Origin: JBNFVY01 sp049943335 | GTDB lineage: Bacteria > Pseudomonadota > Alphaproteobacteria > Rhodobacterales > Rhodobacteraceae | Direction: 5' to 3' | DNA: 64,000 nt | Assembly: GCF_049943335.1 (NCBI RefSeq) | Contig: NZ_JBNFVY010000002.1 | Coordinates: forward strand, 62,001 to 126,000 | Shown here: piece by piece, positions 43,863-51,847 of the stretch | Position numbering within the stretch: the first letter of the stretch is position 1 | How the letters are laid out: each line of letters starts with the position of its first letter | Program-made: the position numbers and the translations under genes | The notes under the pieces: generated by a model | Seen by the model: the letters and a program-made list of their open reading frames with translations, nothing else | Database searches by the model: none | Told to the model about the DNA's origin: nothing

Positions 43863-44426
43863 CTATGCGCGCTCGGAATATTCCATCGTTTCGGTGTTCA
43901 CAACGATGTCTTCGTCCGTCCCGACAAATGGTGGCACCATCACACGCACACCGTTGTCCAACACTGCGGGCTTGAACGAATTCGCCGCAGTCTGGCCTTT
44001 GACAACAGGTTCCGTCTCGACGATCTTGCAGATCACTTTCTGTGGCAACGTCGCGTTCAGCGCTTCTTCTTCGTAGAATTCGACGACAATCGTCATGCCA
44101 TCTTGCAAAAACGGGCGACGCTCGCCCAGAATATCGGCAGGAATAGTGACCTGATCGTAGGTCTCGGTGTTCATGATGTTCAGCAGCCCATCGCTTTCGT
44201 AAAGGAACTGCATGTCCTTTTGCTCAAGCCGGACCCGTTCCACCTTGTCGGCGCTGCGAAACCGTTCGTTCAGTTTACGCCCGTCGCGCAGGTTCTTCAG
44301 TTCGACCTGAGCGAACGCGCCGCCCTTGCCCGGCTTGACGTGATCAACCTTGACCGCGGCCCACAGGCCGCCGTCATGCTCAAGCACGTTTCCGGGGCGA
44401 ATCTCGTTTCCGTTGATTTTTGGCAT
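43863..44426 (-). CDS. efp: translation elongation factor P
   Basis: A 187-aa EF-P that rescues ribosomes stalled at polyproline. MPKINGNEIRPGNVLEH start, modifiable lysine K34 in KPGKGGAFAQV, and the C-terminal OB domains (TGLPFIEKGD-type PPFVGTDEDIVVNTETMEY). Frame is open far upstream, but the start at 44426 is fixed by family length. Divergent from DUF6280 with about 215 nt between. Confidence 0.97.
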   Translation of the reverse strand: MPKINGNEIRPGNVLEHDGGLWAAVKVDHVKPGKGGAFAQVELKNLRDGRKLNERFRSADKVERVRLEQKDMQFLYESDGLLNIMNTETYDQVTIPADILGERRPFLQDGMTIVVEFYEEEALNATLPQKVICKIVETEPVVKGQTAANSFKPAVLDNGVRVMVPPFVGTDEDIVVNTETMEYSERA

Positions 44427-44448
44427 GTGGCAAAACCTTGACAATAGG

Positions 44449-44476
44449 TTGAAGCAAATTTGGCAAACCCTATATC
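44449..44476 (+). promoter_or_regulatory. possible promoter for the DUF6280 gene
   Basis: TTGAAG, 16-nt spacer, TATATC on the plus strand in the efp-DUF6280 gap. It leaves a leader of about 160 nt. The AT-rich stretch is unusual for this window, but matches are modest. Confidence 0.3.
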
Positions 44477-44642
44477 TTTGGTCAGACCGCCTGGCAAGCA
44501 GACTAGATATCGTAGCGCAAACATGCGAAGAATGCACAAAATGCATGGCAGGCATGCATTTGCGTTGTATCCGAATCGCGTTGGACCTGCCATAAGGAAC
44601 GCCACGCCAGAAAGACAAGAGCAATAAACAAAAGGACCACAC

Positions 44643-44963
44643 ATGGCTGATTTCGTTGACAGCACCGCGTTCAATTATGAGCAAGGCCAACGCGCACGTA
44701 AACTTTTTGCGGCCGTGGTTCTGGCCGCATTGGATGATGCGATCGCCGATGACAAGAAATATGGAAATGGGCCCGAGCAGATCGCTCGGTGGGCCCGTTC
44801 GCGCGACGGTCGTGAAGTGCTGTCTTGCGCCGGGATCGATCCTAACGAACGGGTTGTCTCGGGCCTGATGGAATTCGTGGGCAAAGGCGTGCGCACGTCG
44901 GTCGCCCTGTCGCGCGAGGAAAGCGAACGGCGGAACGCCGCACAGCAGGCCGAAGCCGCCTGA
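44643..44963 (+). CDS. DUF6280-like small protein
   Basis: A 106-aa acidic protein, MADFVDSTAFNYEQGQRARKL then DDAIADDKKYGNGPEQIARWARSRDGREVLSCAGIDPNERVV. It looks like a strongly conserved Rhodobacteraceae family that I believe is catalogued as DUF6280; function unknown. AAAGGACC Shine-Dalgarno. A good terminator follows. Confidence 0.78.
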   Translation: MADFVDSTAFNYEQGQRARKLFAAVVLAALDDAIADDKKYGNGPEQIARWARSRDGREVLSCAGIDPNERVVSGLMEFVGKGVRTSVALSREESERRNAAQQAEAA

Positions 44964-44986
44964 TCGCGCAGAAATTTGGGTTGGAT

Positions 44987-45017
44987 GCGCGCTCGCCTGA
45001 ACGGCGGGCGCGTTTTT
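44987..45017 (+). terminator. rho-independent terminator of the DUF6280 gene
   Basis: GCGCTCGCC-TGAAC-GGCGGGCGC followed by GTTTTT, a nine-pair stem with one G-U, 25 nt after the stop codon. Confidence 0.85.
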
Positions 45018-45029
45018 CATTGCGCCAGC

Positions 45030-45725
45030 CTAAACGACGGCGCCAAAGATTTTCCCGACCGCTGCGGTGATCGCCATCGCCACGACACCCCAGAACATCA
45101 CGCGCAGAGTGCCCTGCCCCAGCGGCGCGCCCCCCGCCCTGGCTCCGGCGGCGCCAAGCACACCCAGAAACACCACCGTCGCGGCAAAAACGTAGATGTT
45201 AAATCCTGCGATGGGCGCAAATGTTGCCACGATCAACGGCGCAGCGGCGCCGACGGCAAAGGTAATCGCCGACGTCCAAGCGGCCTGAAACGGGCGCGCG
45301 GCCGTGATTTCATTCAGGCCAAGTTCGTCCCGCGCATGCGCCCCCAGCGCATCATGCGCGGTCAGTTGCCGCGCCACCTCTAACGCCGTTTCGGTGGTCA
45401 AGCCGCGGTCTTCGTAGATCGAGGCAAGCTCTCTGAGTTCAGGTTCGGGGTTGTGTTCAAGCTCGTGTGCCTCTCGGGCAAGGTCGGCCGATTCCGCGTC
45501 TGACTGGCTGGACACGGACACGTATTCGCCCGCCGCCATCGACATGGCGCCGGCAACCAAGCCCGCGATTCCTGCTGTCAGAATTTCAGATTTGTCCGCC
45601 GAGGCCGCCGCCACCCCAACAATAATCGATGCCGTTGAAATCAGCCCGTCATTGGCGCCCAAAACCGCAGCACGCAGCCAGCCAGTCTTGTGGACATTGT
45701 GTTCTTCTGCGTGTGCACTCTGCAT
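45030..45725 (-). CDS. VIT1/CCC1-family iron/manganese transporter
   Basis: A 231-aa membrane protein. WLRAAVLGANDGLISTASIIVGVAAA (helix 1) and AGLVAGAMSMAAGEYVSVSSQSDAE (helix 2) are hallmark VIT segments; a cytosolic Glu-rich metal-binding helix pair (about 80-140) and three C-terminal helices follow. Exports or stores Fe2+/Mn2+. No rubrerythrin fusion. Stands alone. Confidence 0.9.
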   Translation of the reverse strand: MQSAHAEEHNVHKTGWLRAAVLGANDGLISTASIIVGVAAASADKSEILTAGIAGLVAGAMSMAAGEYVSVSSQSDAESADLAREAHELEHNPEPELRELASIYEDRGLTTETALEVARQLTAHDALGAHARDELGLNEITAARPFQAAWTSAITFAVGAAAPLIVATFAPIAGFNIYVFAATVVFLGVLGAAGARAGGAPLGQGTLRVMFWGVVAMAITAAVGKIFGAVV

Positions 45726-45801
45726 TGGGCAACCCTCTGTTCCCCACCACTCTGGGACACACGACGCTGGCTTGCAACGCCGCGCCAGGGCGGCGCGACA
45801 A

Positions 45802-46665
45802 TCAGTCCAGCTCGCGCAGGGTCAAAGCGCGTTGGACTTCGCGGCGAACAAGACGGCGGACATTGCGCGTGATGCGTTCGCCAAGATCGCCTTGCAGTTC
45901 TTCGCGCACGATTTGTGCGACAAGATCCTTTAACGCGTCTTCGTCAAGAACGGCATCGTCGCCTTCCATTTCCAGTGGATCATCGGCGCCAAACAGGTCG
46001 TCATCGAGATGCGCGAAGTCGTCGTCGAACTGCGGGCTGTCCTGGGCCAATACTTCCGCAGATTTTCGCGTGACCGGTTCGTGCCGGCCATCAAATCGTG
46101 TTCCACTGGCCGTGCGGGACAAACTGAGAATCGTTGCGGTATGGGGCGCGCCAGCCGATTCTTCGCTGCCATCGGGTTCAAATTCACCGGCCTGCGCACC
46201 GATCGCAGCTTCCAATTCGGCGATGCGCTCTTCCAGACTGCTGTGTCTGCTCGGCGCTTCTTCGGTGCCTTCACTATCGATGATCTCGGCGTCCACGATC
46301 TCTGAGCTCTGATCATCGGACGGATCATCTGCGCGGTCGTCTACCCATTCTACTGGGTCATCAGCGCGATCTGATTCGGCCGCGGACACCGGATTGTGCA
46401 AGGCCAACACATCTTCAAGGTCACTGGCCAGATCGGAAGCGGTTTCGTTCGGGGCGGTTTCTTCGGGCGCGAAGTCACCGCCGGCCTGTTTGCGGGAAAC
46501 AGCATCTTCGTTGTCTTGTACGCGCAATGCCGGCGTCAGAACAAACTTCTCAGGTTCCTTGCGCGCTTCGGGGGCAACATCGTTCGTTGCGCCCGTTTCG
46601 GACACAAGACGACGGATCGACGACACGACATCTTCGATCTCAGGCATCGACATTGGATCCGACAT
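45802..46665 (-). CDS. popZ: PopZ-like (DUF2497) polar organising protein
   Basis: A 287-aa, highly acidic protein with the PopZ layout: N-terminal helix MPEIEDVVSSIRRLVSE (7-23), a long Asp/Glu-rich, probably disordered linker (about 25-235), and a C-terminal helical block ALKDLVAQIVREELQGDLGERITRNVRRLVRREVQRAL (about 240-280). In Caulobacter PopZ anchors the chromosome origin at the pole through such modules. The pcm-tolC neighbours match the order around popZ in other alphaproteobacteria, which supports the call. Linker here is acidic without much proline. Confidence 0.68.
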   Translation of the reverse strand: MSDPMSMPEIEDVVSSIRRLVSETGATNDVAPEARKEPEKFVLTPALRVQDNEDAVSRKQAGGDFAPEETAPNETASDLASDLEDVLALHNPVSAAESDRADDPVEWVDDRADDPSDDQSSEIVDAEIIDSEGTEEAPSRHSSLEERIAELEAAIGAQAGEFEPDGSEESAGAPHTATILSLSRTASGTRFDGRHEPVTRKSAEVLAQDSPQFDDDFAHLDDDLFGADDPLEMEGDDAVLDEDALKDLVAQIVREELQGDLGERITRNVRRLVRREVQRALTLRELD

Positions 46666-46737
46666 GCGCAGCTCTCCATACCTGCATTGGTACACAGTAC
46701 CCGCCCAGATTACCCCACACAACAGATAGGGAAAATC

Positions 46738-48096
46738 TTAGTTTTTTCCCAAGCTCTCAAGCACCCGGTCCAGTTTTTCGCCTTGGGGCGATACGCGGGT
46801 CAGCGGTGCAGTTTTCACCGCATTGTAATACGCCGACGGGTCATACCGTGGCACATTCAACCCCAGATGATCGACCGTCAACAACCCCATGGCCCCCAAT
46901 ACGGAATAGACCGCGCGATAGCGTCCCAGCTCGGCCTGAATGGCCGAAACCTGCGCATTCAGAAGGGTTTGCTCGGCTTCGAGCACATCCAACGTCGTCC
47001 GCGCGCCCAAAGTCGCCTCTTCCTGGACGCCGCTAAAGGCTTCGCGCGCCGCGCGAACCTGGCGGGCCGTCGCCTCGATACTGGCGGTCGTGACACGCGC
47101 GGTGGACCAAGCGGTTCCGATCGATTGTTCCACCGTACGCACCACCTGGATCAAATTCGCGCGCGCGGCGTCCCGGCTTGCCGCCGCAACACGCTCCAAA
47201 GACCGCAGGTTGCCGCCCTGGTAGATCGGCCCTGACAAGCTCAGCCCGATCGTATCGTTTGGGTTGTCGTCGGTCAGCCCCACCGAAGCGCTGGCACCAA
47301 GCGTCGGGCGCATGCTGGCCCGCGCACGCATGATGTTGATTTCGGCTACGGTTACATCGCGTTTGGCCGCTTTGATGCTGGGATGCTGTTCGCGGGCGAC
47401 AGCGCGGGCCGCATCAATCGACGTTGCCGTTGCGGGCAGTTGCGCAGGCCGGTGCAGGTTTTCCGGATAATGCCCGGTCACTGCTTTGTACGCCTCGCGC
47501 GCGGCGGCCAAATCGCCCTGCGCGAGTTGTTCGTTTGCGCGGGCCTGCGCCAAGAGTGCCTGCGCCTGGCTGACATCCGTGCGCGTCACTTCGCCCACCT
47601 CGAAACGGTCTTCTGCCGCACGCAATTCCTGGGTAATCAATCGCACGTTGGACGCGCGAAGCCCCACAATGGCCTGCGCTTCGATCACATCGAAATAGGC
47701 AGTGACTGCGTTTTGCAGAACCGCCTGTTCAACCCCGACCAACCGTTCACGCGTAGCAAGCACGTTTTCCTTGGCCGCATCGATCGCCAACTGGCTCTTG
47801 CCAAAATCATACAGCGTCATCTGCGCGGTCAGGTTCAGCGAATTGACCCAGTCTTCGGTCAACGACGAATAGGTCATACCCGCAGAATAGCCCACGATCG
47901 GGCGCAGCCCGGCAATCGCTTGGGCAACGTCTTCGTCAGCAATGCGCAACAAGGCGCGGTTTTGCTCAAGTAGGCCAGACGTCTTGTAGGCCGAGGCCAG
48001 CGCATCGGCCAAGGACTCGGCCCACGCGGCGCCACCGGTTAGCCCGAGCGATACAGCCAAGGCGCCTACCATGCATTTGAACTTCGAAACCTTCAT
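46738..48096 (-). CDS. tolC: TolC-family outer-membrane channel protein
   Basis: A 452-aa outer-membrane efflux/secretion channel. Signal peptide ending GGAAWA-ES; two OEP repeats with long helices and the equatorial strands (LNLTAQMTLYDFGKSQLAID, LSLSGPIYQGGNLRSLERV). In alphaproteobacteria it serves type I secretion and multidrug efflux. Start ATG at 48096. Lies between the PopZ-like and pcm genes on one strand. Confidence 0.93.
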   Translation of the reverse strand: MKVSKFKCMVGALAVSLGLTGGAAWAESLADALASAYKTSGLLEQNRALLRIADEDVAQAIAGLRPIVGYSAGMTYSSLTEDWVNSLNLTAQMTLYDFGKSQLAIDAAKENVLATRERLVGVEQAVLQNAVTAYFDVIEAQAIVGLRASNVRLITQELRAAEDRFEVGEVTRTDVSQAQALLAQARANEQLAQGDLAAAREAYKAVTGHYPENLHRPAQLPATATSIDAARAVAREQHPSIKAAKRDVTVAEINIMRARASMRPTLGASASVGLTDDNPNDTIGLSLSGPIYQGGNLRSLERVAAASRDAARANLIQVVRTVEQSIGTAWSTARVTTASIEATARQVRAAREAFSGVQEEATLGARTTLDVLEAEQTLLNAQVSAIQAELGRYRAVYSVLGAMGLLTVDHLGLNVPRYDPSAYYNAVKTAPLTRVSPQGEKLDRVLESLGKN

Positions 48097-48145
48097 GACA
48101 ATTGCCTCATATGTCTTGCAGTGACGATCCGGCTGAATCGCCGCG

Positions 48146-48799
48146 TCACAGTGCGAATGCTCTTTTGGCCTCGAAACCGGACAGGACCGGGGCGCTTGCG
48201 TGAAACGCATCGCGCCAGTTGACCTGGCCATCGAAATTATACCCGATTCTGACGGTGCCCAATTCGCCTTCGGTGAAAATCGCGGAAATACGGCCGCCGT
48301 CCTTCAGCTGATCGGTCAACGCCTTGGGCATTTGTTCTACCGCACCCTGAAGGATGATCACATCATAGGGCCCGTGCTTTGCAGCCCCTTCGGCCAGGGG
48401 CCCCGTCACGACGGCAACATTGTCGTAACCGTGATCGGATAGGTTGGTCTGCGCGTCAGCTGCCATGGCTTCGTCAGATTCAACCGCCACCACCGCTTCG
48501 GCCAGGCGCGACATGACTGCGGATGAATAGCCCAGCCCACAGCCCAGATCCAAAACCAACTCGTCGGGTTGAATATTCAGCGCATCCAGCATCTTGGCCA
48601 AGGTGCGCGGTTCCAGCAGCACCCGATCGCCACCCAGCGGGATGCTATCGCCAACATAGGCCGCTTCACGCTTCGCATCAGGTACAAAATCCTCGCGCGG
48701 AACATTTAGCATAGCATCGATGATGGGGAACTTCGTGACATCGGACGGTCGCACCTGCGTGTCGACCATAATCGTCCTGCGCATATCGTAATCCGGCAT
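48146..48799 (-). CDS. pcm: protein-L-isoaspartate O-methyltransferase family
   Basis: A 217-aa SAM-dependent methyltransferase. VLDLGCGLGYSSAVMSRLAEAVVAVESD is the SAM motif; PREDFVP and GDSIPLGGDR are Pcm-type segments. Repairs isoaspartate, or is a related enzyme. Upstream in-frame ATG at 48820 has a tight GGAG and is possible; 48799 aligns best with family starts (MPDYDMRRTIMVDTQVRPSDV). Confidence 0.87.
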   Translation of the reverse strand: MPDYDMRRTIMVDTQVRPSDVTKFPIIDAMLNVPREDFVPDAKREAAYVGDSIPLGGDRVLLEPRTLAKMLDALNIQPDELVLDLGCGLGYSSAVMSRLAEAVVAVESDEAMAADAQTNLSDHGYDNVAVVTGPLAEGAAKHGPYDVIILQGAVEQMPKALTDQLKDGGRISAIFTEGELGTVRIGYNFDGQVNWRDAFHASAPVLSGFEAKRAFAL

Positions 48800-48996
48800 G
48801 TGTTGAACTCTTTTGTTCATTTTCTCCAAACCCTTTGCCATAGATAGGGCTACCGGGCAACTGCTCAACCGACGCACCCCCATCCCACGCGTGGAACTGT
48901 CACCTCCATGCCACCGCCGCATACTGTCGCCGGTTCTGGATTGCTCTCTTGAAACCTCGCAAGAAAGAGATTAGTGCATCGCCGTACCACCACGGC

Positions 48997-49070
48997 GGCG
49001 AGTTGGCGGAGTGGTGACGCAGCGGATTGCAAATCCGTGTACACCGGTTCGATTCCGGTACTCGCCTCCA
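48997..49070 (+). tRNA. tRNA-Cys(GCA)
   Basis: Acceptor stem GGCGAGT/ACTCGCC, anticodon loop TTGCAAA giving GCA, T-arm CCGGTTCGATTCCGG, and an encoded 3' TCCA. 74 nt including CCA. The 3' end faces a decayed integrase. Confidence 0.97.
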
Positions 49071-49138
49071 TTATTTTCAATGTCTTGCGTCATCCCCCTT
49101 CTCCTTCACTGGCGTTTTTGAAACAACCGTTGAAGCTT

Positions 49139-49596
49139 TCACGTTTCGGTCTTGCGTCGGTCCATGTGATTTTTCGCCCCTTGGGCGCGCTTCGCGAGTT
49201 CCCTTTGCCGGATTACTTTTTTGGCATCGCAACGCCTGAGTGGCCGGTGACAGCCTTGACCATCTCGTGATCACATCCGGCCAAATACACCTCGATCGTC
49301 GCGTTTTTCCTCCGCAACGATACGGTAACTCACTGGTCGCCGCTTGGCGTCGGTCACAATGGTGTCATTCGTTCGCTCAAGTCCATCGTGATGGGCCTTC
49401 AGGCGGTCGATAAGCGGGGTTCATAGCGGCTTGTCGGTTTTGCCCTGCGTGAAATCGAATCCTTCAGCGCGCGTCAGCGCCGTCATCTGCACCGTCTTGC
49501 CGCTGACCGTGGCCATGTGAAACAGACGGTACGGGTTGGTCGGGCGCTGCGGGAAGTCTTCGATGGAATAGAGGCAGCGTTCCAGCGCCGTGATCT
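49139..49596 (-). pseudogene. decayed tyrosine recombinase (integrase), C-terminal half
   Basis: Reading the minus strand in pieces gives integrase-like segments. TRAEGFDFTQGKTDKPL is followed by an in-frame TGA and then LIDRLKAHHDGLERTNDTIVTDAKRRPVSYR. In another frame comes LRRKNATIEVYLAGC and then CDHEMVKAVTGHSGVAMPKK (core of the recombinase active site). After a one-base frameshift at 49212-49215 the tail KVIRQRELAKRAQG follows. There is no start codon, and the N-terminal half is missing. At least one stop, one frameshift and an internal deletion make it non-functional. It sits directly 3' of tRNA-Cys, the usual place for such elements to integrate. Confidence 0.7.
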
Positions 49597-49618
49597 GCTA
49601 GAATCTTAGCGCAGATAT

Positions 49619-49646
49619 GACGCAAAGTGCGTTCGTTTTTTGCGTC
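49619..49646. terminator. inverted repeat after tonB
   Basis: GACGCAAA and TTTGCGTC (8-bp arms, 12-nt loop), ending at the base before the tonB stop triplet on the minus strand. A T run lies inside the loop arm, so termination strength is doubtful in either direction. Confidence 0.35.
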
Positions 49647-50471
49647 CTAGCGATCGAACCTGATCGGCAGCGAAAAGCGATGCACACCCATAGACACCCC
49701 GCGCGGCGCAGCCGAAAACCGCGCGCGCCGCACCGCAGTTACAGCCGCTTGATCGAGCGTCGCATCCCCAGAAGATTTTTGCACAGCAACAGACGACAAG
49801 GTGCCAGACGCGGACACTGCAAGCGTTACTGTCACCGTTCCTCGGTTTCTTGTGCCGGCAGGATACCTCTTGCGGTGTTCCACCGATGAACGAATGCTGC
49901 TGCCCCATTGCGCCATGAGAGCGGGGTTTGGTGACTGCCGTTTGGTCGGTGCCGCAGCGGCGCCTTCATTGCCGGATGACTGTTTCTGACCTGTTCCCGC
50001 AGCGGTCTGTCGGGTTGCAGTTTGTGCCCGAGTGGAAGGCGAAGAACGCGTTTCTCTGGGCCGAACAGGTCTTTCTTTTGGGCGTGGCGATGCCTTTTCA
50101 GCCAAAGCGGACGGTTGGGGAACACGCATGTCGATGGCTGGAAGACCATCAACCGCTGAAGCGATAGGCGCCACCGAGGGCTGGGCAACCTGGCGTGCTG
50201 GTTGCGATTGCGCGAATGGCGTGCGCGGTTGATCTTGCATTGCCGTTGCCGTGACTGGCTCAAGGACCGCAATCTGTTGGGCCGCTTCGACAGGCCGATC
50301 CCACGTTGCGACCAAATCAGAGAGCGCCTTTGAACTTGCCGCCAACGAGATGCTGTTTTCCCCTGCATTGCCGGACGCAGGTGCCGCCCCGTCCGGTGCC
50401 TTGGAAAACAGCGCCAGATGCGCCACCGCCGCCACCACCATGAACAAGATGAATTCGACCGCCTGTTTCAT
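49647..50471 (-). CDS. tonB: TonB-family energy transducer
   Basis: A 274-aa TonB. One N-terminal transmembrane helix (MKQAVEFILFMVVAAVAHLALF), a long Pro/Ala/Arg-rich periplasmic spacer (about 60-190), and a C-terminal TonB fold (SSVEHRKRYPAGTRNRGTVTVTLAVSASGTLSSVAVQKSSGDATLDQAAVTAVRRA, about 195-270). Overlaps the second exbD by ATGA, and so is the last gene of the corrinoid locus. It would energise BtuB-type receptors such as the one encoded upstream. Confidence 0.92.
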   Translation of the reverse strand: MKQAVEFILFMVVAAVAHLALFSKAPDGAAPASGNAGENSISLAASSKALSDLVATWDRPVEAAQQIAVLEPVTATAMQDQPRTPFAQSQPARQVAQPSVAPIASAVDGLPAIDMRVPQPSALAEKASPRPKERPVRPRETRSSPSTRAQTATRQTAAGTGQKQSSGNEGAAAAPTKRQSPNPALMAQWGSSIRSSVEHRKRYPAGTRNRGTVTVTLAVSASGTLSSVAVQKSSGDATLDQAAVTAVRRARFSAAPRGVSMGVHRFSLPIRFDR

Positions 50472-50848
50472 GGGCGTCCAACGGCAAGATCGACGGTCTT
50501 TAGGCCAATGCCCGCAAGACGGGCCAGAACCTTGGCAAGTTCTGGCGTGGGCAAATCAGCATCGGCGCGGATCGTCAGGCGTTGCTGTGTATTCAAAGTC
50601 TGGAGAGCAGCCCATGCATCTGCGCCGACAGCTCCGCGAAACCCCACCACATTCTCACTCGATATGTAGAGGGTCATGTCTTCTTCCAGGACCGTTTCGC
50701 TCTGCGAGACCGGCAATGACAGGTCGAATGGCGGCGCAGGCGCAATTCGCGCTGATATCATGAAAAAGATCAGCAAAAGAAACACGACGTTGATCATCGG
50801 CACGACGGATTCCGCAAATCGGCGGCGTGGAGGGCGTGAAAACCGCAT
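50468..50848 (-). CDS. exbD: ExbD-like Ton motor subunit (second copy)
   Basis: A 126-aa biopolymer-transport protein. N-terminal transmembrane helix MINVVFLLLIFFMIS (about 17-31), with Asn where the first ExbD copy keeps the proton-path Asp (MIDVVFLLLVFFMLA). The C-terminal periplasmic domain begins at about 45. It is preceded by the first exbD with a 2-nt gap and coupled to tonB. Loss of the Asp suggests a structural, not proton-conducting, subunit. Confidence 0.9.
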   Translation of the reverse strand: MRFSRPPRRRFAESVVPMINVVFLLLIFFMISARIAPAPPFDLSLPVSQSETVLEEDMTLYISSENVVGFRGAVGADAWAALQTLNTQQRLTIRADADLPTPELAKVLARLAGIGLKTVDLAVGRP

Positions 50849-50850
50849 CG

Positions 50851-51228
50851 CTATTCGATCAGTGCCAGCTGCGTAAACCCTGCCGCTTGCAGGGCTTGGG
50901 CCACGTCGATCAAACGCTGGAGCGGGGCATCATCGGCACCGCGCAAAATGATCACATCGTCATCTGCTTCCACCAATGGGCGCAGCGCGTCGATCATGGA
51001 CTCCATCGAAACAGCAGATCCGTTCAAGCGTAAATCGTCCTGCCCAATGTCGATCAACCTTGGTGGGCCAGTGTAGGCCGTGCGACTGCCCGCCGCCGTC
51101 AAGGGCAGAGCCTTGTCTTGACCGAACTGAGACGCCAGCATGAAAAACACCAGCAGCAAGAACACCACGTCGATCATCGGCGTAAGGCTGGGCTTGCGCC
51201 GAGGCTGGGGGCTGGCAAAACTGAACAT
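50851..51228 (-). CDS. exbD: ExbD Ton motor subunit (first copy)
   Basis: A 125-aa ExbD with the conserved Asp in PMIDVVFLLLVFFMLAS (Asp at about 19), expected to carry protons through the ExbB-ExbD channel. Start ATG at 51228 overlaps the exbB stop by one base (TGATG). Confidence 0.9.
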   Translation of the reverse strand: MFSFASPQPRRKPSLTPMIDVVFLLLVFFMLASQFGQDKALPLTAAGSRTAYTGPPRLIDIGQDDLRLNGSAVSMESMIDALRPLVEADDDVIILRGADDAPLQRLIDVAQALQAAGFTQLALIE

Positions 51229-51845
51229 CAGGCAGCGGGCCTTTGCGGCTCGGACGCTTGCGTAAAGAGCCGGGTTGCGAGGTCTTCCATATCCAGTTGA
51301 ACACGCTCTACAATTCCCTCGAACCAGCTCAGCGCTACGGCAGCAGGAATCGCCACGGCCATGCCCGCAGCGGTGGTCAGCAATGCCTCCCAAATGCCAC
51401 CTGCCAACACGGAAGGATCCGCCTGGCCCCCGCTTGTTTCCAGCGCCTGAAACGCGTCGATCATGCCCAGAACCGTGCCAAGCAGACCGATCAGCGGCGC
51501 GATGGTGACGATCAGTTCAAGCGGTCGCAAACCGCCGCGCAATGCGGCCAGTTCGTGCGCTGCAAGCCGCGCGACCTCTTCCCGCGCCAGCGTGTCTGGC
51601 AACTCGCGCGCCTTGAGTGCGGCACTGACGAAACGGGCACGGACATTGCGTTGGACAGAGGTTTCGGCGGTGCCCGTCTGGACAATGCGGCGGGCTTTAC
51701 GCGACGACCATGCACCGTCAACAGCAAGCCGCCAGAGCTTCCACAGAATAACCGCCAAGGTCAAAACTGATAGCCCTGCTATCGCTGCAAGTGCAGGGCC
51801 ACCAGTTTCGAGAAACTGCCTTGCGGCGGACACATCGAACCCCAT
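51228..51845 (-). CDS. exbB: ExbB-family Ton motor subunit
   Basis: A 205-aa MotA/TolQ/ExbB protein with three transmembrane helices: AALAAIAGLSVLTLAVILW near the N-terminus, LELIVTIAPLIGLLGTVLGMIDAFQAL, and LLTTAAGMAVAIPAAVALSWFEG. The start ATG at 51845 follows the upstream gene's stop by two bases. Forms the proton channel with the two ExbD proteins. Confidence 0.91.
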   Translation of the reverse strand: MGFDVSAARQFLETGGPALAAIAGLSVLTLAVILWKLWRLAVDGAWSSRKARRIVQTGTAETSVQRNVRARFVSAALKARELPDTLAREEVARLAAHELAALRGGLRPLELIVTIAPLIGLLGTVLGMIDAFQALETSGGQADPSVLAGGIWEALLTTAAGMAVAIPAAVALSWFEGIVERVQLDMEDLATRLFTQASEPQRPAA

Positions 51846-51847
51846 GA

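Noticed and set aside
48974..49270. Plus-strand gene overlapping tRNA-Cys
   Set aside because: It reads through the tRNA and the integrase remnant and has no ribosome binding site.
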